DNA from: Brasenia schreberi
Taxonomy: Eukaryota > Streptophyta > Magnoliopsida > Nymphaeales > Cabombaceae
Length of the DNA stretch: 64,000 nt
Direction: 5' to 3'
NCBI GenBank assembly: GCA_036023115.1
Contig: JAYKKT010000089.1
Coordinates: 20,145,001 to 20,209,000 of the forward strand
Shown: in pieces, positions 43,401 through 55,599 of the stretch
Numbering within the stretch: the first letter of the stretch is position 1
Layout of the letters: each line of letters starts with the position of its first letter
The notes under the pieces: generated by a model
The model's database searches: none
Told to the model about the DNA's origin: nothing
What the model saw: only the letters and a program-made list of their open reading frames with translations
Made by a program: the position numbers and the translations under genes

Positions 43401-44639
43401 ACTGGTGGTTTGGTAGTGGAAATGGTACCTAATGAGGTTGAAATGGTAATGCTTCAGGTTGATATGCGACATGAGTTGGGGGAATGGGAGACTCAAAATC
43501 TAGTGGTTTATCGATGGTGAAATGCACACCCTCATTTGATATGCCATGAAGTTTGAAGCCATTGGAGGAATCATAGGATGAGAACCTAGATATGTGCTCC
43601 TAGATTTGGCAAGCACCCTCTGACATATTAAATGGTGTCGAGGTAACATAAGCTTGGGTAGTAGCAGTTGTTTCAAAAGACAAAACTAGGACAAAAAACT
43701 TGGTGATTGCCTAGTAATATTGGCTTGTCCAAATTGCAAGTTGGGATGTTATGGCTTTCTATAATAAGTATTGAATATCAATGCTCATTGGAATGTTGTT
43801 TAAGCGATAGCTTCTACAACTTGATTTCATTCATTTGTCAACAAATCTTGATCTAGAGTGGTAGCTAGTTGATTAGTCATCCTAGTAAGCATGGTTTCTA
43901 CCATTTAGGAGAACAACACCTTTTAAAGATCTCAAACTTCCTTTATAACCAATCATTAGTTGATGGTCGAAACCATTCGAGGATAGCATCTTCATTTAAA
44001 TTGTGCGAGGTATAGTCAATATAGTTTCTTTTTGTTGGGGTGGGGGATGTCCCACTAAATTATTTGAGACTGGCAATCGAGTGCTATGCATCAGTGATGA
44101 TGATGAATGATCCATGTCTATATTGAACGATGTCATGAAATAAACTTGACTAGATTGAGTCTACATAAACTACGCAATCCCCAAGCAAGTGTGTATGTAC
44201 CATCTGAAATGACATCTCTACACAAATGGAAGAATATGGTATATGCGGGTAGAATGCTTGAAGAAAAATGCTATGCTAGAGAACTCCGACCCTCATTCTC
44301 AAGGAGGAAACGGGACCAAACAAGGTATCGGGCAAAGAAATGGGTTCTCAAAACTTCAATTGTGCGTATATCTATTACCAATAGGTTACATAGACAAACG
44401 AAACACTCAATGTGCTCAAGAAGATAAAAGGCTTATGTAACTTCTACTCATAGAGAAAGTAAAAGAAGAAAGAATTGTGATTGTATCAATGATTTCTAAA
44501 TATCTATCCTTGATTACACATACTTATTAATAGACTTTCATTGAAATGACAAATATTGTGCCAAGCTTTTCGAGGGATAACTCCCCACTTCTCTGTTCAT
44601 GTCATGCTTTTCGCTGCCACATTGATTGAGATTTATCAA
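43401..44639 (-). other. Possible 5' part of E5, no recognised gene
   Basis: This lies upstream of the E5 gag. It gives only short frames (for example 44107-44427, plus strand) that do not resemble known domains. It may be the gag N terminus and leader of E5. Confidence 0.3.
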
Positions 44640-46990
44640 CTGACCCCATGGTCCATAAGATCAGCTTGAGGTCATTGTCATGTTTCACACGCTCGAGGTC
44701 TCAATCTTTCACAAGCCATATGTCCCTTCATTTTTCAAAACTTTTTGCCTCTTGCTATATTCTCTCATGTATTTTCTAGTGTCAATAATTTTTATTATAT
44801 CAAGTTAAGTTCTTTTTCTTTGAACAAGCTTGTAACGAAAGTTTGAAGAGTGTTGATCCATGAACAAAACATATCCTATACAAGGAACCACGTCTTTTCT
44901 TTCCATAGGATTAAGGCTACAATTCAATCATCTTGAATTCCATGGTCGAGGAGTGTTGATCCCTAATTGTCATTCATGTAAAGAACAAAGGAAAAATGAC
45001 TTATGCTCAAGGTGAAGTGCTAAATGAGCATGTTGTTACAATGTCAGAGAGGCTCTCATGACCCTCGCTTGTAGATAGATATACCTTGAATTGGGGACTC
45101 CTTCATTAGCCATGTGTCCTTTCTTTTATGAAACTTTTTGCCTCCTACTACATACCCTCATGCATTTTGTGGCATCAACGATTTATATTTCATCAACTTA
45201 AGTTTTTTTCTTCAACAAGCTTACGATAAAGATCTGCATAGTATTGATCCATAAAGAAATCATATCTTACACAAGGAATCATGACTTTTTTGTTTAAAGG
45301 GTGAAGGCTACAGTTCGATCTTTTTGAATTCCATACTCGAGAAGTAATGATCTCTAACTCTCTTCCCACAAAAAAGTAATGGGAAAATTATTTCCTCTCA
45401 AGGTGAAATACTAAATGAGCATATTGTCACAAGGAGAGAGAGGCCATGGTGACCCTCACTTCTAGACATACCTTAAAGAGAGACTCTTTTACGAACCACG
45501 TGTACCTTCCCTTTTCGAAACTTTCCACTTCCTACTGCATATGCATTTTCTAGTGACAACAATTTCTATTTCATTGAGTTAAGTTTTTTTCAACAAGCTT
45601 GTAACAAAAGTCTATAGAGTGTTGATCCATAAATAAATCATATCCTACACGAGGAACCAAGGTTTTTCTATTTAGAGGATTAAGGCTACAGTTCGATCAT
45701 CTTCTATTCCACACTCGAGGAGTGCTTATCCCTAACTGTCTTCCCTTTAAAGAACAATGGGGAAATGACTTCCTCTCAAGGTGAAGTATTAATGAGCATG
45801 TTTTCACAACATGAGAGAAGCCCTTATGACCCTCACTTGTAGACGTACCTTCAAGAGAGAGACTCCTTAATGAACCATGTATCCCTTCTTTTTACATACA
45901 TACCCTCATGCAGTTTCTCACAACAACAATTTTTATTCTATCGAGTTAAGTTGTTTTTTCAAAAAGCTTGTGGCCAAAGTCTGTAAAGTATTGATCCAAA
46001 GCAGATGATATCTTACACGAAGAACCATGTCTTTTCTATCCATAGGATAGATGCTACGAATTCTACACTTGAGGAGCACTTGCTTGTAATTGTCTTCCCT
46101 ATAAAGAACAATAAGAAAATGACACTCTCAAGGTGAAGTGCTAAGTGAGCATGTTGTCACAACGTGAGAGAGGCCCTTATGACACTCACTTGCAGAAGGA
46201 TCTTGAAGAGGGACTTCTTCACGAGCCACATTTTCCTTTTTTTTCAAAACTTTATGCCTCTTGCTGCATACCTCAATGCATTTTCTAGAATCAACAATTT
46301 CTCTTCCATTAAGTTCTTTTTTTCAACAAGCTTCTAGCAAAAGTCCGCAAAATGTTGATCCATAAACAAATCATATCCTACATGAAGAACCACGGCTTTT
46401 ATGTTCATAGGATGAAGGCTGCATGAAGGCTACAGTTCGATCGTCTTGAATTCCTCACTCGAGAAATGTTGATCCCTAAATTTTCTTCCTTGTAAAGAAC
46501 AATAGAAAAATACCTTCCCTCTCAAGGTGAAGTTCTAAATGAGAATGATATCACAACGTCAGAGAGGCTCTAGTGACCCTCACTTATAGACGGAGCTTGA
46601 AAAGAGAGACTGCTTCATGAGCCATGTGTCCATTTTTTTAAAACTTTCCGCCTCCTACTACATTATCTCATATTTTCTGGTGTCAACAATTTCTACTCTA
46701 TCGAGTTAATCCTTTTTCTCAACAAGCTTATGACAAAAGTATGCAGTCTTGATCTATAAACAAATCATATCCTACACGAGGAACCATGGTTTTTTATCCA
46801 TAGGATGAAGGCTGCAGTTCGATCGTCTTGAGTGTTGATCCTTAACTATCGTTCCAGTAAAGAATAATGGAAAAATAACTTCTCTAGGTAAAGTGCTAAA
46901 TGAGCATGTTGTCACAACGTCATATAGGCCCTGGTTATCCTCATTTATAGACGGACCTTGAAGAAAGAGACTTTGTCCCCACCTAACTGC
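44640..46990. repeat. Satellite-like array, about 350-395 bp unit, 6 to 7 copies
   Basis: The anchor AAGGTGAAGTGCTAAATGAG recurs at about 45009, 45400, 45778, 46130, 46524 and 46886, giving steps of 391, 378, 352, 394 and 362. Each unit also has CAACAAGCTT, GTTGATCCAT, AAATCATATCCTACAC, ACAGTTCGATC and GACCCTCACTTGTAGAC. The left partial copy begins near 44640. Units differ a lot in substitutions and small indels, so the array is old. It adjoins the gag side of E5; Tat and Ogre elements are known to carry such arrays in untranslated regions. Confidence 0.85.
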
Positions 46991-47740
46991 ATAAAAGGAG
47001 AAGTAAGAAAAGATATTGAGAAACAAAGCAAGGATGAAACGTCTTCCAACTACCCGCGGTTTTTCATGCCCCCCCCGTTCCCTAATACCCATTTCATGCG
47101 ACAATTCCAATTGACATAAGACACACATTATAACGACACAATAAGTCATTGTACCTAGTTCGGTGCAACACGTCAGACTAACACGAGTCACACATCACAA
47201 TGACACGATGTACCTAAATTTGGAACAATTTTGGTAGCTGGACTGACATAATTAGGGTTGACAATGTACGCAAGCTGAAATGTTCTTGAAGCACATCGAA
47301 AAGGCATGTAATGAAGGCACCAACATTAATACAGTTGGGAGTTGGGTCAGCAAATAGCATGTGCTCCACTGGGCTCGATCTGTCATAAGTGACGAAGAGG
47401 GAGGTTGGATCGACTATAAATGAAATGAAAGAGGGGTGTCGGGTCGACCCCCGCAGAGATCAATGTGAAACCACAGTCAGGCAGATCTGCCTCAGCGCTA
47501 TATTTTAGAAAAATGGGGGGGGGGGGGGGGGGGGGGGTCTATTGATAAATAATGAGCTATAACTATACTAAACCATAGGCTTTGGTAATTACACCAACTT
47601 CATTTCTATCCTACGAACTTTGAGATAAAAACTAAACGTGGGCTGTACTTTTAAACTATGGATTATTTGCCTCATCCTAAACAATAATCAGTTTACAAGA
47701 TTGTTATTATTGCACCCATATCATTTCTCAATGAAACATG
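46991..47740. other. Unassigned sequence with a 23-base poly-G tract
   Basis: No convincing gene. A minus-strand frame at 47191-46772 partly overlaps the array and has no known motif. A diverged short duplication is seen (CACACATTATAACGACACAA near 47125 and CACACATCACAATGACACGA near 47190). A run of 23 G lies at 47515-47537. Confidence 0.4.
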
Positions 47741-48234
47741 TGTTGGGGATGACCAAGATTGCCGAAGATTTCTGGCGTTCAGTTGTGATGCAATGGAAGC
47801 CGACTGTCCCATTTCAACTGGTGTTTTTCGGTTGTCTTTCTGTGAATCCGCTGGAATGTAAGGAATAGGAACAAAGTATGTGTAAATGAGTTCTAGGTTA
47901 CCCACAGAGGGTTTTCTCATAAGACTGTGAGTAATATTCACTTTTCTGAATTATGTATTTTTTATGTTCTGTGTCTTTTTCTGTACAGTTTCTCTGTATT
48001 TATACATGGCTTTCCGTCTTCTGAGTTTACCGCTCTGGGCTTTCCTTTTTAACAGTTATATTTGCTTTTATCCGGGAGATGTGTGTGTGTACTTTTCGAA
48101 AACAGAAAATTAGTTTTAAGAACGTTTAATTTTCGAAAGCATACCATCTCATGAAATTCGGGAAGAGGGCCCTTCTTCCCGCATTTCATGGTCGTTGTTA
48201 GCAACGGGGCCGAGAGTGGCCTCCACTACTTACA
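47741..48234 (-). repeat. Copia 3' LTR
   Basis: On the minus strand it runs from TGTAAGTAGTGG at 48234 to ATCCCCAACA at 47741 (494 bp). It matches 55600-56105 (same orientation) and 61634-62100 (opposite orientation). AAGTGAGAGA lies directly upstream and may be the purine tract, and the RNase H end lies just beyond, so this is a 3' LTR. The flanks ACATG (left) and the 5' LTR right flank ACTTA do not match. Confidence 0.8.
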
Positions 48235-48427
48235 TCTCTCACTTGGCCACCAGAGCCAATCTTTTTTATACACTGGTTTTCCTCCCACTATTTTGTGGTT
48301 TACCAAGTTGTATCATATTTTCTTGTTGCAACTAAATTGTAACTTACATCCGTTATACGTTTTTTCCGCAAGCAATATGTTTTTGCAGTATAACTCACAA
48401 CAAAGTATATTTTCTACACTTATACGC

Positions 48428-48675
48428 TTAGGCATATCTCAACCCCATATGGGTTACACGTTTAGTAAGCAATTCTTCTGAGATGCCTTTTGTTAAGGGG
48501 TCAGCCAACATATCAATAGTTGGCATAAAACATATAATTATTTCATTTCTTTTCAGCATATCATGAACATAGTGATATTTAACCATTATATGCTTACTTC
48601 GAGTTATCAGCTCCACTCTTAATAAGAGTAATTGATGCATTGTTATCACAATATATAACAATTGGCTTATTGGAT
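48428..48675 (-). pseudogene. C-terminal end of Copia RNase H
   Basis: On the minus strand: KPIVIYCDNN, then in the next frame SKHIMVKYHYVHDMLKRNE and PTIDMLADPLTKGIS, the standard end of the Copia polyprotein (KHIxxxYHxxRDM, ADxLTKGIS). A frameshift near 48630 separates the two parts. The rest of pol is missing: at about 48676 it joins a Gypsy 3' noncoding region. Confidence 0.85.
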
Positions 48676-49206
48676 ATATTCCTCTTTGTCATTAATCAAA
48701 TTTATTTGGTTAATGGCAAAGGATAACACCCAAAAAATCTTTCTTCCAAAATTTCATTGAAGAGTATGAACTTTTCTCTTTTCTTGATAGGAAACTCGTT
48801 TCTTGAACTTGGGTTACCTAATTTTGATGGAAAGAGGATTTCTAGACAAAGGGGGCTCCACGTGAATGGTAGCTGACCAATACAAGGATCATGTATAAAG
48901 AAGGGCCTTATGGATGCATATGGACCGTGAATGGTAGTTGACCAATACAATGAGTCAAGTGTGTTGGAGGCCTCTACAAAATATTTTGGGAGCTTGGCGA
49001 GATTTCATGAAGGTTGGTTGTCCTAAGTGGGATGGCTTACACGCTCATTTACTTTATTGTAAAAATCATTTTTAAAGGGTACTTTTCTTTAGTTTCCATT
49101 TGAAAGACCTTCATCAACTATATTTCCCTTCACTTCGGTCCTAATTCTCCATCCTTTACACTATAAGACCTTAATCCTCAAATAAATTGAGATCCAAATT
49201 GGTAGG
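48676..49206 (-). other. Diverged Gypsy 3' noncoding region, first part
   Basis: On the plus strand, TCCTCTTTGTCATTAATCAA, then TTGGTTAATGGCAAAGGATA, follow 21247-21305 of E3 at lower identity; it includes a purine tract on the minus strand but no LTR. It ends in AATTGGTAGG at solo LTR S3 and resumes at 52555. Confidence 0.6.
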
Positions 49207-52200
49207 TGTAAACACCCCGAAATCCCACGAATTTCTTAAACAAACCTGGTTTTGTACAAGCAGCCCCAAAGGGCCATTTTGAGTCTGGAAACACAGGAGC
49301 CTTCCAGACAACCCTGTATATATGTTTTAAACTTCATATTTCAAAAATATATAATATAGCTTTTGAAAACCTTTTAAAACACGTTTTGAAACCCCAAAGC
49401 AGCTTGGCCTAATCAAGACAGGACCAGCGAAGTCGAAGAGAGCCCGGAACCGGAGCACATGTCGAGCCCGGCACAGCAACTTTCGTATCAAATCCATACC
49501 CCCAGGATCTCGAACGTCCAAGACCCTGTTATTATTAAAATGTCATTTAAAGTCATTTGAAGTCATCTCCGGAAGGCAGAAACGGAGGCGGACGATCATG
49601 TTGGCGAAGACCCAATGCAGACGGAGCACTGATGCTGTCAGGCCCCGCACAAACCGTCCGTTTCGAACACAGCTCGAAGGAGTCAGAGTTCAATTTGGAT
49701 CGGATCTGGACCATATACATCCAGATCCCAATCCAAACCCATGTATGGACTTGGATTTGGATTTGGATTCAAAAACCCAATCCAATATCCATATCCATGG
49801 CCCACATCACCTTCTCATAAATGGAGGTGGGGCCCACTTGAAATTCACATGGGATTATGGGCATGAGAGAGAGTGGGGATGGATAAGATCAAGTGTGGTT
49901 GTAATTAAGCTTGACTTGTGTGTCAAGTTTGGGGTTTATCATGTGGGTTAGCCTAATTGAGTGGGTTTAAGCTTGTAATTAGCCAAAACCTAACCTAGGG
50001 CTGCACCAACATGATGTGGTTAAGGTCTATGGGCCATGCAAAGGGAGCTCCTTCACCTAAACCTAATCCAAAATACTTAATCCTAGCCTTCCACCCTAAT
50101 CCGCCCCTAATCTGAGCCTAATCACCTAACCTACTTCCCTAATCCCAGCATAATCCCAACCTAATCACCTAACCCACTTCCCTAATCCTTCCATAAACCT
50201 AGGTTAATTTCCCTAAACCTAGCCTAATCCTAGCCTAATCACCTAACCTAGCTCACTAAACCTCACCCTAGAACCCAACCACCTAACCAAACCCTAAACC
50301 CCTAAACCACCCCTCGCCCACAACCTACCCAAACCACTAGTATCTAAAATATCTGGCCCTACCCTTTCCAGCCCACCTTATCATCATACCACCCTACCTA
50401 AACCACCTAACCACTACCCCAAACCCAGCCCTAACCGACCTACCCATCCCTATATAAACCCCCCCCCCTTGGGGGCGGGTTCCATCATCTAGTGGCCTCA
50501 CCCATCCCAGCCGGGTCCCCTCCTTCCCCAAGTCCAGCCGAATCCCACCTGCTCCGCCTACACCACCACCTCCCAGCCGAACGCCACCACTTGCACTACT
50601 TCCCAACCACCCGGCTTCTCTCTTCCATCCACCGTCTCTCTTCAAGCACGGTTAGTACCCCATCCTTCATCTCACCTTCTCCACTCCCTCACCACTCTCA
50701 GCCACCTAACCCCCTACCATAGCACCCTAACACCAGCCATTCCCCTTGCTACCACCATTCCCACTCGGCCAGGCCCGTAGCCACCCTAAATACCCACCAC
50801 CAAGCTCTTAGTCGGCCACTCCAACCGACTGCCATTCCCTTCATTCGGCCAGCCATCCGCCAGCCATCACCTTCTCCTTGCTAGCTCCTTCCCTTAGTGC
50901 CATATCCCCTTAGTAACCTTACTTAGGTCCTTTAACCCACCCCACCAAAAACAGCCCATCTCTAGTGGCCGGCCACCTTCAAGGTGCCTCTTCCGCGCAC
51001 CAAGGACCTCCGACCAGCACCTCTTGTCGTTCACTCTCGCGGAGCTCCCTTTTGCAGCCTAAGGCGAAGGCCAAGCCCACGCTCAAGCAAGGCCTCTACG
51101 GACCAGCTGCTAGTAAGTGCCTAACTCGGTCTTTAGTTGTATACTTGCTTGAGATTCAATTCGATACGGGGTTGTAATAACGGAGCATAGTCTCCCCCTA
51201 CTTGTAATAACGTGGCTTGGCACACCCACACATGTGCACTCTCTTAGTGTGCACGATTTTTAACACACACGGGCCTAATCAGCCCCTAATACATAAGTAT
51301 ATACATATACTTTCATTTTTGAAGGGTTTTGCTTAAGTTGGGTGCGTTGTCTTTCAATTCAAGCACTCACACACATTGAGCTTTCGCTCTTATTTGAAAG
51401 ACCCAAGTAAGGGCCGACCTATACTATTTGGGTTTCATTTCATGTCGTGTGGGTAAGTCTTTCAATTCAAGCACTCTCACACACATTGAGCTTTCGCTCT
51501 TATTTGAAAAACCCAAGTAAGGGCCGACCTATACTATTTGGGTTTCATTTCATGTCGTGTGGGTAAGTCTTTCAATTCAAGCACTCTCACACACATTGAG
51601 CCTTCGCTCTTATTTGAAAGACCCAAGTAAGGGCCGACCTATACTATTTGGGTTTCATTTCATGTCGTGTGTGTAAGTCTTTCAATTCAAGCACTCTCAC
51701 ACACATTGAGCTTTCACTCTTACTCCCAAGACCTTAGTCAAGGCCTATTGCAGTTATATTTGGGTTTAATTTCATGTCGTGTGCGTAGTACTTCAATTCA
51801 AGCACTCACACACATTGAGCTTTCGCTCTTATTCACAAGACCTTAGTTAAGGCCATACTGCAATTTATATTTGGGTTTAATTTCATGTCGTGTGTGTAAG
51901 TCTTTCCATTCAAGCACGCACCCACATTGAGCCTTCGCTCTTATTTGCAAGACCCGAGTAAGGGCTCATATACATACTCTATATACATATCTCCCTTCGG
52001 CATTTATATTTCAAGTCATTTCCCTTCGGTTATTTCCCTTCAGTATTGTCTTTACATTCGGGTTTTCCCTTTGGAGTAGCGTGAGTTTGCATTGCATCTA
52101 CGCCATACCACGAGGTAGGACGCATATTGCATCAAAGCAAGCCCCGCTCGAATTCGCCCATGTAGTGGAGTGTTCATAACACACAAACTAGGTGGCCCGA

Positions 52201-52554
52201 AAAGGGATAAAAGGAAAGACTTAGGCACGTGCAAATCCACGTAATCTAAAACATGCAATCGCATCTAAAAGACCCGAATTAGACACCTCGAACCGCTTCG
52301 TAGACTTTCTCTCGCAAAACTCGATTTTTGCAAAGCGTACAGACTGACCCTTGTGCATCAGTGCAAGAAGGTCTGCGACGACAAGAGCTCACTTGCTCAC
52401 AGTCGCCACGATTAGAAGTCAGTGTTAAATATATCTTCGCTAGCTTAGGTAAGCTAGCTGGCACGCCCTGTTTGCATAAATAGGCCTTAGACACACGAGA
52501 GGATCCGCTCCGAGCCCTGAAAAGGTGAGAAGCGGGGATTTTCGCGCGTCTACA
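49207..52554 (+). repeat. Solo LTR S3, duplication GTAGG
   Basis: It runs from TGTAAACACCCC to GCGCGTCTACA (3348 bp) and both flanks read GTAGG (49202-49206, 52555-52559). The dyad near 49700-49730, CCTAACC-like tract, TATATAAA (50451-50458) with C9-TT-G5, a GTAAGT site near 51113 and about six 109-bp units (51345-51935) are present. The flanks join into one sequence that aligns with 21780-21825 of E3, confirming the empty site. Confidence 0.95.
50451..50458 (+). promoter_or_regulatory. LTR TATA box (S3)
   Basis: TATATAAA followed by nine C, TT and GGGGGC, identical in layout to 4280-4304. A solo LTR with intact promoter parts could still drive transcription into 52555 onward. Confidence 0.55.
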
Positions 52555-52960
52555 GTAGGTTCCATTCCTACTTTAGGATTATAATGATAGACTTTTCTTT
52601 TTTGGAATAAATGGTATGGGGTACAGGGAGAATTTTCACGGTTCCTTCTAAAGTGTCCCATGGTATAAAGAAATGAGATTTTAGGGAAAGACTCTTCCTC
52701 TTCCTCTTTTTTCTATTTTATCTTTCGACGTATTGGGCCTTTGTCAATTTCTTTGGAGAGAATGAGATGGGAGAATAACTTATCTCTCTAGATACTCGAT
52801 CTAAGGTATGACCTCTTTCAAACTAGCACATACTATTTGAAAATATTTTGTTGTTTTGGACTAGGCCCTGTCTTGTAAAATAAGGACTTTTGAAATATTA
52901 TTTAGTTGAAAAGACTCCACAATTTCACAGAGCATCTTTTAAGGGTTTTCAAATGAAGAT
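52555..52960 (-). other. Diverged Gypsy 3' noncoding region, second part
   Basis: It continues 49206 and follows 21800-22320 of E3 in order: CTACTTTAGGATT, GGTTCCTTCTAAAGTGTCCC, TCTTTTTTCT, GCACATACTATTTG, GACTAGGCCCTGTCTTGTAA and AAAGACTCCAC. No integrase is found beyond it. Confidence 0.6.
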
Positions 52961-54046
52961 ACCTTCAACGAACTCATTTCTGCTCCAACATGAAGGTAGG
53001 AGTCAAGGATACTTTGCCTCCCTCTCAAAAAGATCTAATTTTAGTAAAAGCCCCAAAAATGACTACTCTGCCATCAAGGTCAAATTGGCAAGATTCTGCT
53101 TTTTCAAATGATTGCCTTTAAAGAAAGAATGGTTTCAAACAATTTTTTAAAGAAACAATGAAAATGGGATATTGGAAACCAAAGCCCCAAAATGTTTGCA
53201 AAAAGTCAAATTTACAAAATTACAAAAACCTTTGAAATTCAAAACCAATTCAAATACAAATGAGACCTCAAAAACTTGCTCGATCGAAGATAGTCTTACT
53301 CCAAGACGCTACACTCAAGGCTTAAAGAGGTTTGAGACACTATACCCATCAAAAGAGTTAAAGTAGTCTGACACCCTATACCCAACAAAGGGTTAAAGTG
53401 GTTGAAACAGTAAAGATTAAACTCACGGAGTAAAAGCAAGTCACTCATGCAAACAAACACTAGGATGGGACTCAATTGTTCTCCAAAAAGAATATTTAAA
53501 GATTTCGTTAAAACTTGATGTTTTCAAATATATCTTAAATGAAATAGTTTTAAATAATAAAAACAAAAATGTTTGAAACCATAAATCTTAATTGAAAAGA
53601 TAATCAAGTAAAGTAGAATTGGTTCGCCCGAAAGAAATGAAGGTCCTCCTACAATGGATCAAATCAAATCCAACTCAAGCCCGACTGGGTGGCACAAAAT
53701 CAAATGAAATGGGTACAAGACCAAGCTCAAGACGAGCTCAAACCAAGAAAGGGCCATATCATGAAGCCTAAGTCAAATTCAAATTCAATCAAGTCAAAGG
53801 GTGCACCAAACTGATCAAGACATATCAAGATCAAGATCGAGTCAAAAGTGGCACCAAGAAGGATAAGTGATCAAGTCACGAGCCTACTCATGCACCCTTT
53901 AAGTTAATCAAATAATTGAGTTTGGTGATCATATCAAAAGTGGCACCAAGTAGGATAAGTGATCAAGTCATGAGTAGGCTCTTGACTCATGCACCAAAGT
54001 GGTTGCACCTAGTCACAAGCTACAAGCAAGACCGCACCAAATCGAG
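52961..54046. other. Unassigned repeat-derived sequence
   Basis: No gene is visible. Short local duplications are seen, for example AAAGTGGCACCAAG, AGGATAAGTGATCAAGTCA at about 53841-53880 and again at 53936-53970, and CTATACCCAACAAAGGGTTAAAG-like text twice near 53340-53400. It lies between the Gypsy noncoding region and Copia gag and probably derives from another decayed element. Confidence 0.4.
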
Positions 54047-54517
54047 CTAAGACATGGGGTAGACTGCATTGCACGTAGCATAGGGTTGCACCAAGGCTCT
54101 CATTACCAGCATTTGGTTAACATGTTCAACTACGTTGTCACCTTCTTTTATTTTATAAGAATTATACTTTTGAAAGAGTAGTTGTACATGCAGCTTGGTT
54201 ATAGTATCATATTTAGTGGTCAGGGAATCAAATAATTTTTTTACAGTTTCAAATTCCTCAAAGACCCTAATTAATTCGTCTTTCATATACGTCAACATTA
54301 TAGTACTGACTATTGTGTCATCCTTTAGAAATGTCTTATATCTTTTTCTTTCCTCATTTGTTGTAACTGGTGTAGGAGGTAAAATTGTTTCCTATAGTAT
54401 ATAATCAACTCCTTCTAAAGTTAAGGCTAGTGATATTGTTCTTTTCTAAATTTAGAAATTTAGGTCATTTAACTTTTAGGTCTTTGCCAATTCAAACACG
54501 CAAATTTTAGAAGTCAT
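54047..54517 (-). pseudogene. gag: Copia gag, 5' part
   Basis: The start is Met at 54515-54517 (MTSKICVFELAKT), with stops soon after. The frame then gives LTYMKDELIRVFEEFETVKK, LFDSLTTKYDTITKLHVQLL, QKYNSYKIKEGDNVVEHVNQ and MLVM, the gag of plant Copia elements (UBN2-type). It breaks near 54090 where the expected next residues are replaced by unrelated sequence. The same gag is seen on the other strand at 63346-63990. Confidence 0.8.
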
Positions 54518-55584
54518 TTTTCTTTTTAAACTTTTGACAGAGACAACAAGTAGAGACTCTATACATTTTAAGATAGAAAACATAAAAACATGCATTACAT
54601 GGATTTACATAAGACATTTCACAAGGAACCACAAAAAATATAGCTAAGCACCTAAATGCAATATCCATAAGTTCTAAGTACTAAATAGTAAATATATCAT
54701 GAGTTTATACTGCATTTTATTTAACCTACATGTACCATCTAGAAATACTATAAAAATCAAGAAACAAATATTCTCAAGCATTGTTCTGCATTTATTTAAC
54801 CTGCAGGTACTATTTTGGAAAAACTATAAAAACTAGGACTAAATGTGAAAAGTTACTGTTCAGTCATTTCTCATAAAGTATAAGGGTATTTTTGTACTTT
54901 TCAAGGTGGTATAACGGATATTTTATAAAGCTAACAGGGCTATATCCATAAAATCATCAAAAACTCGGGTTCTGTAATTTCTTAAAATGTCTAGGGACAA
55001 AACAATAAAACTACACCCTGGTATTTTGCAGTTTCACGGACTGTCAGAGGGTATAAAAGACTTTTTACTCTAATAAGGGTATAATTGTCTTTTCACCCCA
55101 AAATATCTAGACATTTCAGTAATTTTGTCCTTTGGTTTTCATAATTTCTATTTTTGTGAAGGGTAAAATGGTCATTTTACATCCCAAAACCGTGGTTTTT
55201 GCGAATTTATATACTTAGAGAGAGAGAAGGAGACTAAGATAGAGAGTAGGGCATCCCTACCGTCGCCTGTGGGTTGCGATTGTCGCCCTTGGCCCTGCCA
55301 CTGCCTGTGGGCAACGATCGTCGCCCTTCCGAGTCACCTTTTCGTTCATCCGTCTACGGCTTTTTCGCCTCCGACCTTTTCCACCTCAAGCATTTTTCTG
55401 CCTCTAGCCATTTTTTGCCTCAGGCAAGTTTACGCCTCCGACCATTTTTTGCCTCTGGCTGCCTTGGCTTGTGTCTTTGAGGCACTAGACCTACCTAAGG
55501 CCACCTTCAACAGGTGGCTTCTCTCTAATACAGTTTTTTTTTACAGAACTGCGTACCTATTGGGGTTGTCGCAAAGCTCGAAAA
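54518..55584 (-). other. Copia untranslated leader
   Basis: About 1.07 kb between the primer site and the gag start. It contains no convincing frame on the minus strand. It is the inverted counterpart of 62116-63345, for example through ACATGCATTACATGGATTTA against its complement near 63260. Confidence 0.65.
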
Positions 55585-55597
55585 GGCTCTGATACCA
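55585..55597 (-). promoter_or_regulatory. Copia primer-binding site, initiator Met tRNA
   Basis: On the minus strand TGGTATCAGAGCC lies two bases after the LTR end. This is the standard site complementary to plant initiator Met tRNA, and it fixes the orientation and the LTR boundary. Confidence 0.9.
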
Positions 55598-55599
55598 TA

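Noticed and set aside
55269..55592. Plus-strand frame of 107 codons near the Copia leader
   Set aside because: It lies within the Copia leader on the opposite strand and has no counterpart frame in the inverted copy at 62116-63345.
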